Source: Tachypleus tridentatus (taxonomy: Eukaryota; Arthropoda; Merostomata; Xiphosura; Limulidae). From it: DNA of 64,000 nt. Position 1 is the first letter of the stretch; every line of letters starts with the position of its first letter. A model generated the notes under the pieces. The model was not told the DNA's origin. It did not search any database and worked only from the letters and a program-made list of their open reading frames with translations. The translations under genes and the position numbers were made by a program. Positions 49,986-62,689 of this stretch are shown piece by piece. The DNA lies in NCBI RefSeq assembly GCF_004210375.1, contig NC_134834.1, forward strand, positions 97,778,170 through 97,842,169, written 5' to 3'.

Positions 49986-50231
49986 TTGGAATTTTGCACA
50001 AAGCTACTCGAGGGCTATCTGTGCTAGCCATCCCTAATTTAGCAGTGTAAGACTAGAGGGAAGGCAGCTAGTCATCACCACCCACCGCCAACTCTTGGGC
50101 TACTCTTTTACCAACGAATAGTGGGATTGACTGTCACATTATAACGCCCCCACGGCTGGGAGGGCGAGCATGTTTGGCGCGACCCTCTGATTACGAGTCA
50201 CACGCCTTACGCGCTTGGCCATGCCGGGCCG
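49986..50231 (-). mobile_element. Long SINE (family L) nested in the left arm of the Tc1 element
   Basis: The reverse complement starts 'cggcccggcatggccaag' and has the conserved middle 'gttggcggtgggtggtgatg' and the 'agatagccctcgagtagctt' end. Compared with the intact right arm (51428-51647), the insertion replaced roughly 38 bp of arm sequence between '...gggcaccctaa' and 'tagatatttaatctc'. The SINE is therefore younger than the transposon copy. Confidence 0.93.
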
Positions 50232-50543
50232 TAGATATTTAATCTCGATTTTAATAATACTGAGAGATTATTGGAATATAACTAAACAATTAAAACTGAA
50301 GAAAAGACTTTGAGATCTTTTGTAAATGTAATTCTACAAAAATGCACATTCTAACTGAGGAAAAAGTTAGGACACCCCCACATTTATTCTCACTTAAAAT
50401 GGCTCAACTCAAACACAGGTGTATCACACCAGGTGCACATGATTAGAAGATTGTTACTCAGCATTGTGAATGAGGCTTGCCCAATTTAAACCTCAGACAT
50501 TTAGTTTGGTGTGCTCCTGACTGTTGAAGGGAGAGTGAGCACC

Positions 50544-51427
50544 ATGGTGAGAGCAAATGAGTTGTCTGAGGCCTTCAGAAAGAAAATTGTAGCAGCTTAT
50601 GAGTCTGGTAAGGGATTTAAAAATATCCCAAAATATTTTGAAATCAGCCATTCCACTGTCCAGAAAATAGTCAACAAGTGGTGGGCTTTCAAAACAACTG
50701 ACAACGTGCCCAGATCTGGTCGTCCAAGCAAGTTCACCGCGAGAGCAGACCGCAAGATGCTAAAAGAGATCTCCAAACACCCTAACATGTCATCACTGGA
50801 CCTACAGCAGGCTCTGGCTATTGTTGATGTGAAAGTGCATGGAATAATGTTCTTTGGACCGATGAGTCCAAAATTGAATTATTTTGATACCAGAATAGAG
50901 GACATGTTTGGCGTAAACCAAATACAGCATTCCAGGGAAAGAACCTCGTACCAGCTGTGAAGCATGGAGGTGGAAGTGTCACGGTTTGGGGCTGCTTTGC
51001 TGCAGCAGGACCTGGACAGCTCACAATCATAGAATCCATCATGAATTCTACTGTGTATCAGAGGGTGCTTGAGGAACATGTGAAAGCATCTGTGAGAAAA
51101 TTAAAGCTGAAGCGGAACCGGTCCCTGCAACACGACAATGACCCAAAACATACTAGTAAATCCACCAAGGACTGGCTGAAAACTAAGAAATGGCGAGTCC
51201 TGGAATGGCCGAGTCAAAGCCCAGATCTCATTTCCATTGAGATGCTGTGAGGTGACTTCAAACGGGCTGTACATGCAAGAAATCCCTCAAACATCTCACA
51301 TCTGAAAGAATTTTGCATTGAAAAGTAGGGCAAACTTTCTTCAGACCAATGTCAGAGACTGGTAAATGACTACAAGAAGCATCTCACTGCAGTTATTTCA
51401 GCCAAAGGGGATAACACTAGCTATTAG
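50544..51427 (+). pseudogene. Tc1-type transposase pseudogene (DD34E)
   Basis: The likely start is ATG 50544. Residues MVRANELSEAFRKKIVAAYE and then a second block ending GRPSKFTARADRKMLKEI form the paired helix-turn-helix DNA-binding region. After LQQALAIVDVKVH about 45 residues are missing and the frame changes. The catalytic part continues in another frame: WTDES (D codon 50861), GGGSVTVWGCFAAAGPG, DNDPKHTSKS (D codon 51134) and SQSPDLISIEM (E codon 51239). The last two are separated by 34 residues, as in DD34E enzymes. In-frame stops at 50885, 51248 and 51326 and the deletion make it non-functional. The family's C-terminus is traceable to the stop at 51425-51427. Confidence 0.93.
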
Positions 51428-51696
51428 GGGGTAGGGTGTTCCAACTTTTTCCTCAGTTAGAATATGCATTTTTGTAGAATTACATTTACAGAGGATCTTG
51501 AAAAGTCTTTTCTTCAGTTTTAATTGTTTAGTTATATTCCTATAATTTCTCAGTATTGTTGAAATTGAGATTAAATATCTATATATCCCATAATGTTACA
51601 AAACTACACAGGGTTTCATAGGGTGCCCTAACTTCTTCACATGACTGTATCATTGTTTCTGCTAAATTTTCGATCTAATTAACAAATAATTTTCAA

Positions 51697-51792
51697 CACA
51701 TGTACGAGGGCTTTTACTGAAGTTCTTTTGTTAAAACTGTTAACACATGTACGAGGGCTTTTACTGAAGTTGTTTTGTTCAAACTGTTAATA
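51697..51792. repeat. 48-bp tandem duplication
   Basis: Two copies containing 'acacatgtacgagggctttt' and then 'actgaagtt' start at about 51697 and 51745, just outside the right end of the Tc1 element. Confidence 0.88.
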
Positions 51793-51959
51793 CATGTTAC
51801 GCATTTATTTCAATTGTTAAATCAATTTTAAGGGGCAGAAAAACTTAATATGACCTTTAGCTGAAAATAAAATGGTTAATCGCAATTAGTCAAAACAATG
51901 GAAATTATAATGGTGGTAAAGATGGCACCAGTAAAAACATGCTTATCTACATTTGGTTT

Positions 51960-54900
51960 ACTACAAGATCCCAATTACACTGCACAACAATGTTTTTACT
52001 AATTAGTGAATCTGTACAGGTAAACTGATTACACTGCACAACAATGTTTTTAATAATTAGTGAATTTGTACAGGTATTCTGATTACACTGCACAACAATG
52101 TTTTTAATAATTAGTGAATTTGTACAGGTAAACTGATTACACTGCACAACAATGTTTTTACTAATTAGTGAATTTGTACAGGTAAACTGATTACACTGCA
52201 CAACAATGTTTTTACTAATTAGTGAATTTGTACAGGTAAACTGATTACACTGCACAATAATGTTTTTACTAATTAGTGAATTTGTATAGGTAAACTGATT
52301 ACACTGCACAACAATGTTTTTACTAATTAGTGAATTTGTATAGGTAAACTGATTACACTGCACGACAATGTTTTTACTAATTTGTGAATTTATACAGGTA
52401 AACTGATTACACTGCACAACAATGTTTTTACTAATTAGTGAATTTGTACAGGTAAACTGATTACACTGCACAATAATGTTTTTACTAATTAGTGAATTTG
52501 TATAGGTAAACTGGTTACACTGCACAACAATGTTTTTACTAATTAGTGAATTTGTATAGGTAAACTGATTACACTTCACAACAATGTTTTTACTAATTAG
52601 TGAATTTGTACAGGTAAACTGATTACACTGCACAACAATGTTTTTACTAATTAGTGAATTTGTACAGATAAACTGATTACACTGCAGAACAATGTTTTTA
52701 CTAATTTTGAATTTGTACAGGTAAACTGATTACACTGCACAACAATGTTTTTAATAATTAGTGAATTTGTACAGGTAAACTGATTACATTGCACAACAAT
52801 GTTTTTACTAATTAGTGAATTTGTACAGGTAAACTGATTACACTGCAAAACAATGTTTTTACTAATTTTGAATTTGTACAGGTAAACTGTTTACACTGCA
52901 CAACAATGTTTTTACGTTTTTACTAATTAGTGAATTTGTACACGTAAACTGATTACACTGCACAACAATGTTTTTACTAATTAGTGAATTTGTACAGGTA
53001 AACTGATTACACTGCAGAACAATGTTTTTACTAATTTTGAATTTGTACAGGTAAACTGTTTACACTGCACAACAATGATTTTACTAATTAGTCAATTTGT
53101 ACAGGTAAACTGATTACATTGCACAACAATGTTTTTACTAATTAGTGAATTTGTACAGGTAAACTGATTACACTGCAGAACAATGTTTTTACTAATTTTG
53201 AATTTGTACAGGTAAACTGTTTACACTGCACAACAATGTTTTTACTAATTAGTCAATTTGTACAGGTAAACTGATTACACTGCACTACAATGTTTTTACT
53301 AATTAGTGAATCTGTACAGGGAAACTGATTACACTGCACAACAATGTTTTTACTAATTAGTGAATTTGTACAGGTAAACTGATTACACTGCACGACAATG
53401 TTTTTAATAATTAGTGAATTTGTACAGGTAAACTGATTACACTGCACAACAATGTTTTTACTAATTAGTGAATTTGTACAGGTAAACTGATTACACTGCA
53501 CAACAATGTTTTTACTAATTAGTGAATTTGTATAGGTAAACTGATTACACTGCACGACAATGTTTTTACTAATTTGTGAATTTATACAGGTAAACTGATT
53601 ACACTGCACAACAATGTTTTTACTAATTAGTGAATTTGTACAGGTAAACTGATTACACTGCACAATAATGTTTTTACTAATTAGTGAATTTGTATAGGTA
53701 AACTGGTTACACTGCACAACAATGTTTTTACTAATTAGTGAATTTGTATAGATAAACTGATTACACTTCACAAACAATGTTTTTACTAATTAGTGAATTT
53801 GTACAGGTAAACTGATTACACTGCACAACAATGTTTTTACTAATTAGTGAATTTGTACAGATAAACTGATTACACTGCAGAACAATGTTTTTACTAATTT
53901 TGAATTTGTACAGGTAAACTGATTACACTGCACAACAATGTTTTTAATAATTAGTGAATTTGTACAGGTAAACTGATTACACTGCACAACAATGTTTATA
54001 CTAATTAGTGAATTTGTACAGGTAAACTGATTACACTGCAGAACAATGTTTTTACTAATTTTGAATTTGTACAGGTAAACTGTTTACACTGCACAACAAT
54101 GTTTTTACGTTTTTACTAATTAGTGAATTTGTACAGGTAAACTGATTACACTGCAAAACAATGTTTTTACAAATTTTGAATTTGTACAGGTAAACTGTTT
54201 ACACTGCACAACAATGTTTTTACGTTTTTACTAATTAGTGAATTTGTACACGTAAACTGATTACACTGCACAACAATGTTTTTACTAATTAGTGAATTTG
54301 TACAGGTAAACTGATTACACTGCAGAACAATGTTTTTACTAATTTTGAATTTGTACAGGTAAACTGTTTACACTGCACAACAATGATTTTACTAATTAGT
54401 CAATTTGTACAGGTAAACTGATTACATTGCACAACAATGTTTTTACTAATTAGTGAATTTGTACAGGTAAACTGATTACACTGCAGAACAATGTTTTTAC
54501 TAATTTTGAATTTGTACAGGTAAACTGTTTACACTGCACAACAATGTTTTTACTAATTAGTCAATTTGTACAGGTAAACTGATTACACTGCACTACAATG
54601 TTTTTACTAATTAGTGAATCTGTACAGGGAAACTGATTACACTGCACAACAATGTTTTTACTAATTAGTGAATTTGTACAGGTAAACTGATTACACTGCA
54701 CGACAATGTTTTTTAATAATTAGTGAATTTGTACAGGTAAACTGATTACACTGCACAACAATGTTTTTACTAATTAGTGAATTTGTACAGGTAAACTGAT
54801 TACACTGCACAACAATGTTTTTACTAATTAGTGAATTTGTACAGGTAAACTGATTACACTGCACAATAATGTTTTTACTAATTAGTGAATTTGTATAGGT

Positions 54901-57900
54901 AAACTGATTACACTGCACAACAATGTTTTTACTAATTAGTGAATTTGTATAGGTAAACTGATTACACTGCACGACAATGTTTTTACTAATTTGTGAATTT
55001 ATACAGGTAAACTGATTACACTGCACAACAATGTTTTACTAATTAGTGAATTTGTACAGGTAAACTGATTACACTGCACAATAATGTTTTACTAATTAGT
55101 GAATTTGTATAGGTAAACTGGTTACACTGCACAACAATGTTTTTACTAATTAGTGAATTTGTATAGGTAAACTGATTACACTTCACAACAATGTTTTTAC
55201 TAATTAGTGAATTTGTACAGGTAAACTGATTACACTGCACAACAATGTTTTTACTAATTAGTGAATTTGTACAGATAAACTGATTACACTGCAGAACAAT
55301 GTTTTTACTAATTTTGAATTTGTACAGGTAAACTGATTACACTGCACAACAATGTTTTTAATAATTAGTGAATTTGTACAGGTAAACTGATTACACTGCA
55401 CAACAATGTTTATACTAATTAGTGAATTTGTGCAGGTAAACTGATTACACTGCAGAACAATGTTTTTACTAATTTTGAATTTGTACAGGTAAACTGTTTA
55501 CACTGCACAACAATGTTTTTACGTTTTTACTAATTAGTGAATTTGTACAGGTAAACTGATTACACTGCAAAACAATGTTTTTACAAATTTTGAATTTGTA
55601 CAGGTAAACTGTTTACACTGCACAACAATGTTTTTACGTTTTTACTAATTAGTGAATTTGTACAGGTAAACTGATTACACTGCAGAACAATGTTTTTACT
55701 AATTTTGAATTTGTACAGGTAAACTGTTTACACTGCACAACAATGATTTTACTAATTAGTCAATTTGTACAGGTAAACTGATTACATTGCACAACAATGT
55801 TTTTACTAATTAGTGAATTTGTACAGGTAAACTGATTACACTGCAGAACAATGTTTTTACTAATTTTGAATTTGTACAGGTAAACTGTTTACACTGCACA
55901 ACAATGTTTTTACTAATTAGTCAATTTGTACAGGTAAACTGATTACACTGCACTACAATGTTTTTACTAATTAGTGAATCTGTACAGGGAAACTGATTAC
56001 ACTGCACAACAATGTTTTTACTAATTAGTGAATTTGTACAGGTAAACTGATTACACTGCACGACAATGTTTTTACTAATTAGTGAATTTGTATAGGTAAA
56101 CTGATTACACTGCACAATAATGTTTTTACTAATTAGTGAATTTGTATAGGTAAACTGATTACACTGCACAACAATGTTTTTACTAATTAGTGAATTTGTA
56201 CAGGTAAACTGATTACACTGCACAACAATGTTTTTACTAATTAGTGAATTTGTACAGGTAAACTGATTACACTGCACAACAATGTTTTTACTAATTAGTG
56301 AATTTGTACAGGTAAACTGATTACACTGCACAACAATGTTTTTACTAATTAGTCAATTTGTACAGGTAAACTGATTACACTGCACGACAATGTTTTTACT
56401 AATTAGTGAATTTGTACAGGTAAACTGATTACACTGCACAACAATGTTTTACTAATTAGTGAATTTGTACAGGTAAACTGATTATACTGCACAACAATGT
56501 TTTTACTAATTAGTGAATTTGTACAGGTAAACTGATTACACTGCACGACAATGTTTTTACTAATTTGTGAATTTGTACAGGTAAACTGATTACACTGCAC
56601 AATAATGTTTTTACTAATTAGTGAATTTGTACAGGTAAACTGATTACACTGCACAACAATGTTTTTAATAATTAGTGAATTTGTACAGGTAAACTGATTA
56701 CACTGCACAACAATGTTTTTACTAATTAGTGAATTTGTACAGGTAATCAGTTTACACTGCACAACAATGTTTTTACTAATTAGTGAATTTCTACAGGTAA
56801 ACTGATTACACTGCACAACAATGTTTTTACTAATTAGTGAATTTGTATAGGTAAACTGATTACACTGCACAACAATGTTTTACTAATTAGTGAATTTGTA
56901 CAGGTAAACTGATTACACTGCACAACAATGTTTTTACTAATTTGTGAATTTGTACAGGTAAACTGATTACACTGCACAACAATGTTTTTACTAATTAGTG
57001 AATTTGTACAGGTAAACTGATTACACTGCACAACAATGTTTTTACTAATTAGTGAATTTGTATAGGTAAACTGGTTACACTGCACAACAATGTTTTTACT
57101 AATTAGTGAATTTGTATAGGTAAACTGATTACACTTCACAACAATGTTTTTACTAATTAGTGAATTTGTACAGGTAAACTGATTACACTGCACAACAATG
57201 TTTTTACTAATTAGTGAATTTGTACAGATAAACTGATTACACTGCAGAACAATGTTTTTACTAAGTTGTGAATTTGTACAGGTAAACTGATTACACTGCA
57301 CAACAATGTTTTTACTAATTAGTGAATTTGTACAGGTAAACTGATTACACTGCACAACAATGTTTTTAATAATTAGTGAATTTGTACAGGTAAACTGATT
57401 ACACTGCACAACAATGTTTATACTAATTAGTGAATTTGTACAGGTAAACTGATTACACTGCAGAACAATGTTTTTACTAATTTTGAATTTGTACAGGTAA
57501 ACTGTTTACACTGCACAACAATGTTTTACGTTTTACTAATTAGTGAATTTGTACACGTAAACTGATTACACTGCACAACAATGTTTTTACTAATTAGTGA
57601 ATTTGTACAGGTAAACTGATTACACTGCAGAACAATGTTTTTACTAATTTTGAATTTGTACAGGTAAACTGTTTACACTGCACAACAATGTTTTTACTAA
57701 TTAGTCAATTTGTACAGGTAAACTGATTACACTGCACTACAATGTTTTTACTAATTAGTGAATCTGTACAGGGAAACTGATTACACTGCACAACAATGTT
57801 TTTACTAATTAGTGAATTTGTACAGGTAAACTGATTACACTGCACAACAATGTTTTTACTAATTAGTGAATTTGTATAGGTAAACTGATTACACTGCACA

Positions 57901-58772
57901 ATAATGTTTTTACTAATTAGTCAATTTGTACAGGTAAACTGATTACACTGCACGACAATGTTTTTACTAATTAGTGAATTTGTACATGTAAACTGATTAC
58001 ACTGCACAACAATGTTTTTACTAATTAGTGAATTTGTACAGGTAAACTGATTATACTGCACAACAATGTTTTTACTAATTAGTGAATTTGTACAGGTAAA
58101 CTGATTACACTGCACGACAATGTTTTTACTAATTTGTGAATTTGTACAGGTAAACTGATTACACTGCACAACAATGTTTTTACTAATTAGTGAATTTGTA
58201 CAGGTAAACTGATTACACTGCACAACAATTTTTTACTAATTAGTGAATTTGTACAGGTAAACTGATTACACTGCACAACAATGTTTTTACTAATTAGTGA
58301 ATTTGTATAGGTAAACTGATTACACTGCACAACAATGTTTTTACTAATTAGTGAATTTGTATAGGTAAACTGATTACACTGCACAATAATGTTTTTACTA
58401 ATTAGTGAATTTGTACAGGTAAACTGATTACACTGCAGAATAATGTTTTTACTAATTAGTGAATTTGTACAGGTAAACTGATTACACTGCACAACAATGT
58501 TTTACTAATTAGTGAATTTGTACAGGTAAACTGATTACACTGCACAACAATGTTTTTACTAATTAGTGAATTTGTACAGGTAAACTGATTACACTGCACA
58601 ACAATGTTTTTACTAATTAGTGAATTTGTACAGGTAAACTGATTACACTGCACAACAATGTTTTTACTAATTAGTGAATTTGTACAGGTAAACTGATTAC
58701 ACTGCACAACAATGTTTTTACTAATTAGTGAATTTGTACAGGTAAACTGATTACACTGCACAATAACATTTT
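51960..58772. repeat. Large 54-bp satellite, about 126 copies (6.8 kb), with higher-order blocks
   Basis: Units read 'aaactgattacactgcacaa' then 'caatgtttttactaattagt' and 'gaatttgtacaggt'. Variant units include 'ctaattttga' (3-4 bp shorter), 'gcagaacaatg', 'gtgaatctgtacaggga' and 'acgtttttactaatt'. They recur in ordered blocks spaced about 1.3 kb apart. Because 54 is a multiple of 3, the minus strand has frames of 60-228 codons with an 18-residue repeat (CNQFTCTNSLISKNIVVQ). Frames break wherever a short or indel-bearing unit occurs, so they are not genes. Confidence 0.97.
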
Positions 58773-58922
58773 TGAAATGTTTTGCTTCCTGAAAAGTCTT
58801 TGCTAATTGTGATAGGTACCTGGTGGGTATGCACAAATGTAGTTTTGGTTTTGTTTCATCACGTAGGAACTCTGAGAAATAGACAGTTAACTGTTTAACA
58901 GCAATAACATATTTAACTGCGT

Positions 58923-59201
58923 TTATGTTTCTAATACGCTATTATGTTCAACATAATTAAAGGTGTTTTGTTCCTGATTTTCGTTTGTATTCAATGACCG
59001 GTGCATCACGTTGCAGTGTTCAACAGTAGTCAGCAAGCATTGACGGAATCCAGTTGCCCTGATATCATTTTCCATTGCAGCAATGTCCTGGTGAAACTGA
59101 ATATTTCGATAAAACTGTACGTGATTGGCAAAGTTGGATGTGATTTTCCTGATCAGCAGCCAAAAATCTATAAGAAACACCCAACAGTGTTTAAGAAGCA
59201 A
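58923..59201 (-). other. Unrecognised open reading segment, possibly a mobile-element protein relic
   Basis: The minus strand reads VQFYRNIQFHQDIAAMEND, then IRATGFRQCLLTTVEHCNVM and HRSLNTNENQEQ. The composition is protein-like, unlike the satellite frames, and is not made of repeats. I do not recognise a family. The frame has no clear start context, the plus strand is also open for 87 codons over much of it, and no neighbouring exon signals stand out. It could be a fragment of a multi-exon gene or a transposon protein. Confidence 0.25.
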
Positions 59202-59370
59202 AACCTTTGTTGTGCAGTGTTATCGGGTAGTAACATTTCTGTTAGAATGACTTATAACTTATAGAAGAAAACCATAGTCATTCTTACAGAGAAGCAAGCA
59301 GGAAAGAAATACACCAACTCCAAATAAATCAATCAATCATTCACGAAGTTAAGGTTATATTTAGGAAAAT

Positions 59371-59487
59371 ACCTCTCATTGGCACAGCAGTATGTTTGCG
59401 AACTTATAACTCTAAATATCATGTTTCAATACCTGTGGTTATCACATCACAAATAGCTCAGAATTCATTATGTAGCTTTGTACTTAT
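59371..59487 (+). mobile_element. Decayed short SINE (family S)
   Basis: The series 'ctcattggcacagcagtatg', 'cgaacttataactctaaat', 'gtttcaatacctgtggt' and 'atgtagctttgtac' aligns in order with the intact copy at 3150-3268. Many substitutions have destroyed the A and B boxes. Confidence 0.5.
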
Positions 59488-60033
59488 ATTTACATATATA
59501 AGTAGATATATTTACGAAAGAGAATCCTCCGACTCTTAAACTCATAGTAACGGGCCAGAACATATATCTTGGTAACGTTAATGAGAATTTCAAGTTGACA
59601 TAGAAATCCCATTCGATCTTACATTTGGCAAGTCCTCCTAATGTCTTCACATCAAATGTTTTGGGATCCTTAGATGTGTTTTTCTTTTTCCTTGGAAACT
59701 GATGTAGTACCTTTGTACTCTAACAACAACCTCAACACACTTTCAAAAATGAAGTTTGTCACAATGGAAACTGGGATGTTAGAAAGCAATATGTAATAAT
59801 ATCTATCATGGTCATGGAAGAAACAAATCCAATAACTACAACAACATCTTATACACTCGATATAAGCCTTGCTTATAAATCAATGGTTCTTACATTTGTG
59901 AGAGTAGTATAGTAATTGTTTATCTGTAACATTGGTAAATGCAATGTGAAAAGTGACTGTATTTGAAACCCAGATGATTCAGCCTTATATATGGCTCGTA
60001 TGATTGCTTTCATAAGCAGCAAAAGCAGATGGT

Positions 60034-60310
60034 TTGGTTTGTTTTGAATTCTGCGCAAAGTTACTCGAGGGCTATCTGTGCTAGCCGTCCCTAATTTAGC
60101 AGTGTAAGGCTAGAGAGAAGAAAGCTAGTCATCGCCACCCAACGCCAACGCATGGGCTACTCTTTTACCAACGAATAGTGGGATTGACCGTCACATTATA
60201 ACGCTCCCATGTCTGAAAGGGTGAGCAAGTTTGGTGTGACGGGGATTCGATCCCACGACCTTCAAATTGTGAGTCGATTGCCCCAATCACGTGAGTATGC
60301 TGGGCCTAAC
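60034..60310 (-). mobile_element. Long SINE (family L), minus strand, with 9-bp target-site duplication
   Basis: The reverse complement runs from the tRNA-like head near 60305 ('gcccagcatactcacg') through B box 'gggatcgaatccccg' and the 'ggtgggtggcgatgac'-like body to the 'ttcaaaacaaaccaaa' tail. Perfect 9-bp repeats 'gcagatggt' flank it at 60025-60033 and 60311-60319. Confidence 0.88.
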
Positions 60311-60319
60311 GCAGATGGT

Positions 60320-60970
60320 AAAGATGGAAGCAGTTCTTCGGGGGATATATGGACATTTTTGTCATCACTATAATTATCTTTATAATTATTATTATAATTT
60401 AACACTGTTCATAACATGACATTATCTAACGGTAAAGACTGTACTAGCGTCGTAGCAATATTTTATAATCAAACAAATGAAAGGTTTGTTCCTTTGTTTA
60501 AACAAAAAGTTCTACAAAAGGTTTTCAGCATCAAATCCATCACACAGAATAGAACCCTGAATTTCAGAGTTGATAGACAATCCTTATTGGAATTAGGAGA
60601 CTGATATATCTGCTTGGTAGATTTATGTTTAAGCAACAAAGCAGTTATTATAAGCGGAAAATGTAATTCCGTGTAAATTACTTTCTTCAAACAATCTATG
60701 AAACTAATTAGAACAAAAATCACCTTTATAAAGTGAACGATATTTTCCGGTTGATTGTCTGCTGTAAAAATAACGTTTGGACAATAAAAATGTTGAAAAC
60801 ATTAATCTTCATATTCGTAAATAACACAAAAAGCAAGTTTCTTGTTCTTTATCAAATCTAAAAAGTATCTTGCAGAGTTCTTCCTTTAAAAATCAAAATA
60901 CATTCCATGAAAAACGCACTTATTTAATATGTTCAAGGTTGTTCCTTCGGCTGACATTTAAATCAAAAGA
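60320..60970. other. AT-rich spacer, no gene seen
   Basis: Short overlapping frames on both strands (60416-60604 plus, 60469-60723 minus) have no recognisable domain. Confidence 0.5.
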
Positions 60971-62689
60971 TGGTATAACGTCTCGCTATTATTTAGATGG
61001 TATAACGTCTCGCTATTATTTAGATGGTATAACGTCTCGCTATTATTTACATGGTATAACGTCTTGCTATTATTTAGATGGTATAACGTCTTGCATTTAT
61101 TTACATGGTGTAACGTTTTGCTATTATGTAGATGGTATAACGTATTACTATTATTTAGATGTTATAACGTCTTGCTATTATTCACATGGTATAACGTCTT
61201 GCATTTATTTACATGGTGTAACGTCTTGCTATTATTTAGATGTTATAACGTCTTGCTATTATTTACATGGTGTAACGTCTTGCTATTATTTAGATGGTAT
61301 GACGTCTTGCTACTATTTAGATGGTATAACGTCTTGCTATTATTTAGATGGTATAACGTCTTGCTATTATTCAAATGGTAAAACGTATTGCATTTATTTA
61401 CATGGTGTAACGTTTTGCTATTATGTAGATGGTATAACGTATTACTATTATTTAGATGTTATAACGTCTTGCTATTATTCACATGGTATAACGTCTTGCA
61501 TTTATTTACATGGTGTAACGTCTTGCTATTATTTAGATGTTATAACGTCTTGCTATTATTTACATGGTGTAACGTCTTGCTATTATTTAGATGGTATGAC
61601 GTCTTGCTACTATTTAGATGGTATAACGTCTTGCTATTATTTAGATGGTATAACGTCTTGCTATTATTTAGATGGTATAACGTCTTGCTATTATTTAGAT
61701 GGTATAACGTCTTGCTATTATTTAGATGGTATGACGTCTTGCTATTATTTAGATGGTATAACGTCTTGCTATTATGTAGATGGTATAACGTCTTGCTATT
61801 ATTTAGATGGTATAACGTCTTGCTATTATTTAGATGGTATAACGTCTTGCTATTATTTAGATGTTATAACGTCTTACTATTATTTACATGGTATAACGTC
61901 TTGCTATTATTTACATGATATAACGTCTTGCTATTATTTAGATGGTATAACGTCTTGCTATTATTTACATGATATAACGTCTTGCTATTATTTAGATGGT
62001 ATAACGTCTTGCTATTATTTACATGATATAACGTCTTGCTATTATTTAGATGGTATAACGTCTTGCTATTATTTACATGATATAACGTCTTCCTATTATT
62101 TAGATGGTATAACGTCTTGCATTTATTTACATGGTATAACGTCTTGCTATTATTTACATGATATAACGTCTTGCTATTATTTAGATGGTATAACGTCTTC
62201 CTATTATTTAGATGGTATAACGTCTTGCATTTATTTACATGGTGTAACGTCTTGCTATTATGTAGATGGTATAACGTCTTGCTATTATTTACATGGTATA
62301 ACAACTTGCTATTATTATATTGGTATAACGTCTTGCTATTATTCAGATGGTATAGCGTCTTGCTATTATTCACATGGTATAACGTCTTGCATTTATTTGC
62401 ATGGTATAACGTCTTGCATTTATTTACATGGTGTAACGTCTTGCTATTATGTAGATGGTATAACGTCTTGCTATTATTTACATGGTATAACGCCTTGCTA
62501 TTATTTACATGGTATAACGCCTTGCTATTATTTAGATGGTATAACAACTTGCTATTATTTACATGGTATAACGTCTTGCTATTATTCAGATGGTATAGCG
62601 TCTTGCTATTATTTAAATGGTATAACGTATTGCTATCATTTACATGGTATAACGTCTTGCTATTATTTAGATGGTATAAGGTCTTGCTT
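60971..62689. repeat. 27-bp satellite, about 64 copies, open in several frames
   Basis: Units read 'tggtataacgtcttgctatt' then 'atttaga' or 'atttaca'. The length of 27 is a multiple of 3 and the units lack stops, so a plus-strand frame of 622 codons (60870-62738) reads as a nine-residue repeat (DGITSCYYL). A second plus-strand frame and one minus-strand frame also stay open for 170-230 codons. The long frame has no ATG before the repeats: its first in-frame ATG is at 61299, inside the array. A block of 11 units is duplicated: 'taacgttttg' recurs at 61111 and 61408, exactly 297 bp apart. Confidence 0.95.

Larger units (their letters stand above)
49956..51647 (+). mobile_element. Defunct Tc1/mariner transposon with long inverted arms and a nested SINE
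   Basis: The ends are 'cagtcatgtgaaaaaattag' (49956 on) and the complementary 'cttcttcacatgactg' (ending 51647), directly flanked by TA at 49954-49955 and 51648-51649. The arms are long, over 200 bp. Each carries an inner copy of the terminal motif ('gaggaaaaagttaggacacc' near 50357 and its complement near 51435-51460), the IR/DR arrangement of some Tc1 families. The interior holds a broken DD34E transposase. A family-L SINE sits in the left arm. The element cannot be autonomous. Confidence 0.95.
58773..60030. other. Spacer with an unrecognised conserved-looking frame and a decayed SINE
   Basis: The region between the 54-bp array and the next SINE holds an open minus-strand stretch (58923-59201) and a decayed family-S SINE (59371-59487). 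The rest is AT-rich without recognisable features. Confidence 0.45.

Noticed and set aside
50511..51250. Two intact genes encoding separate halves of a transposase
   Set aside because: The pieces are in different frames, about 45 residues are missing between them, and three in-frame stops interrupt the catalytic part.
51960..58772. Long minus-strand open frames with an 18-residue repeat that could be a repetitive protein
   Set aside because: Frames break at every short unit and have no initiation context. Their length follows directly from a 54-bp unit without stops.
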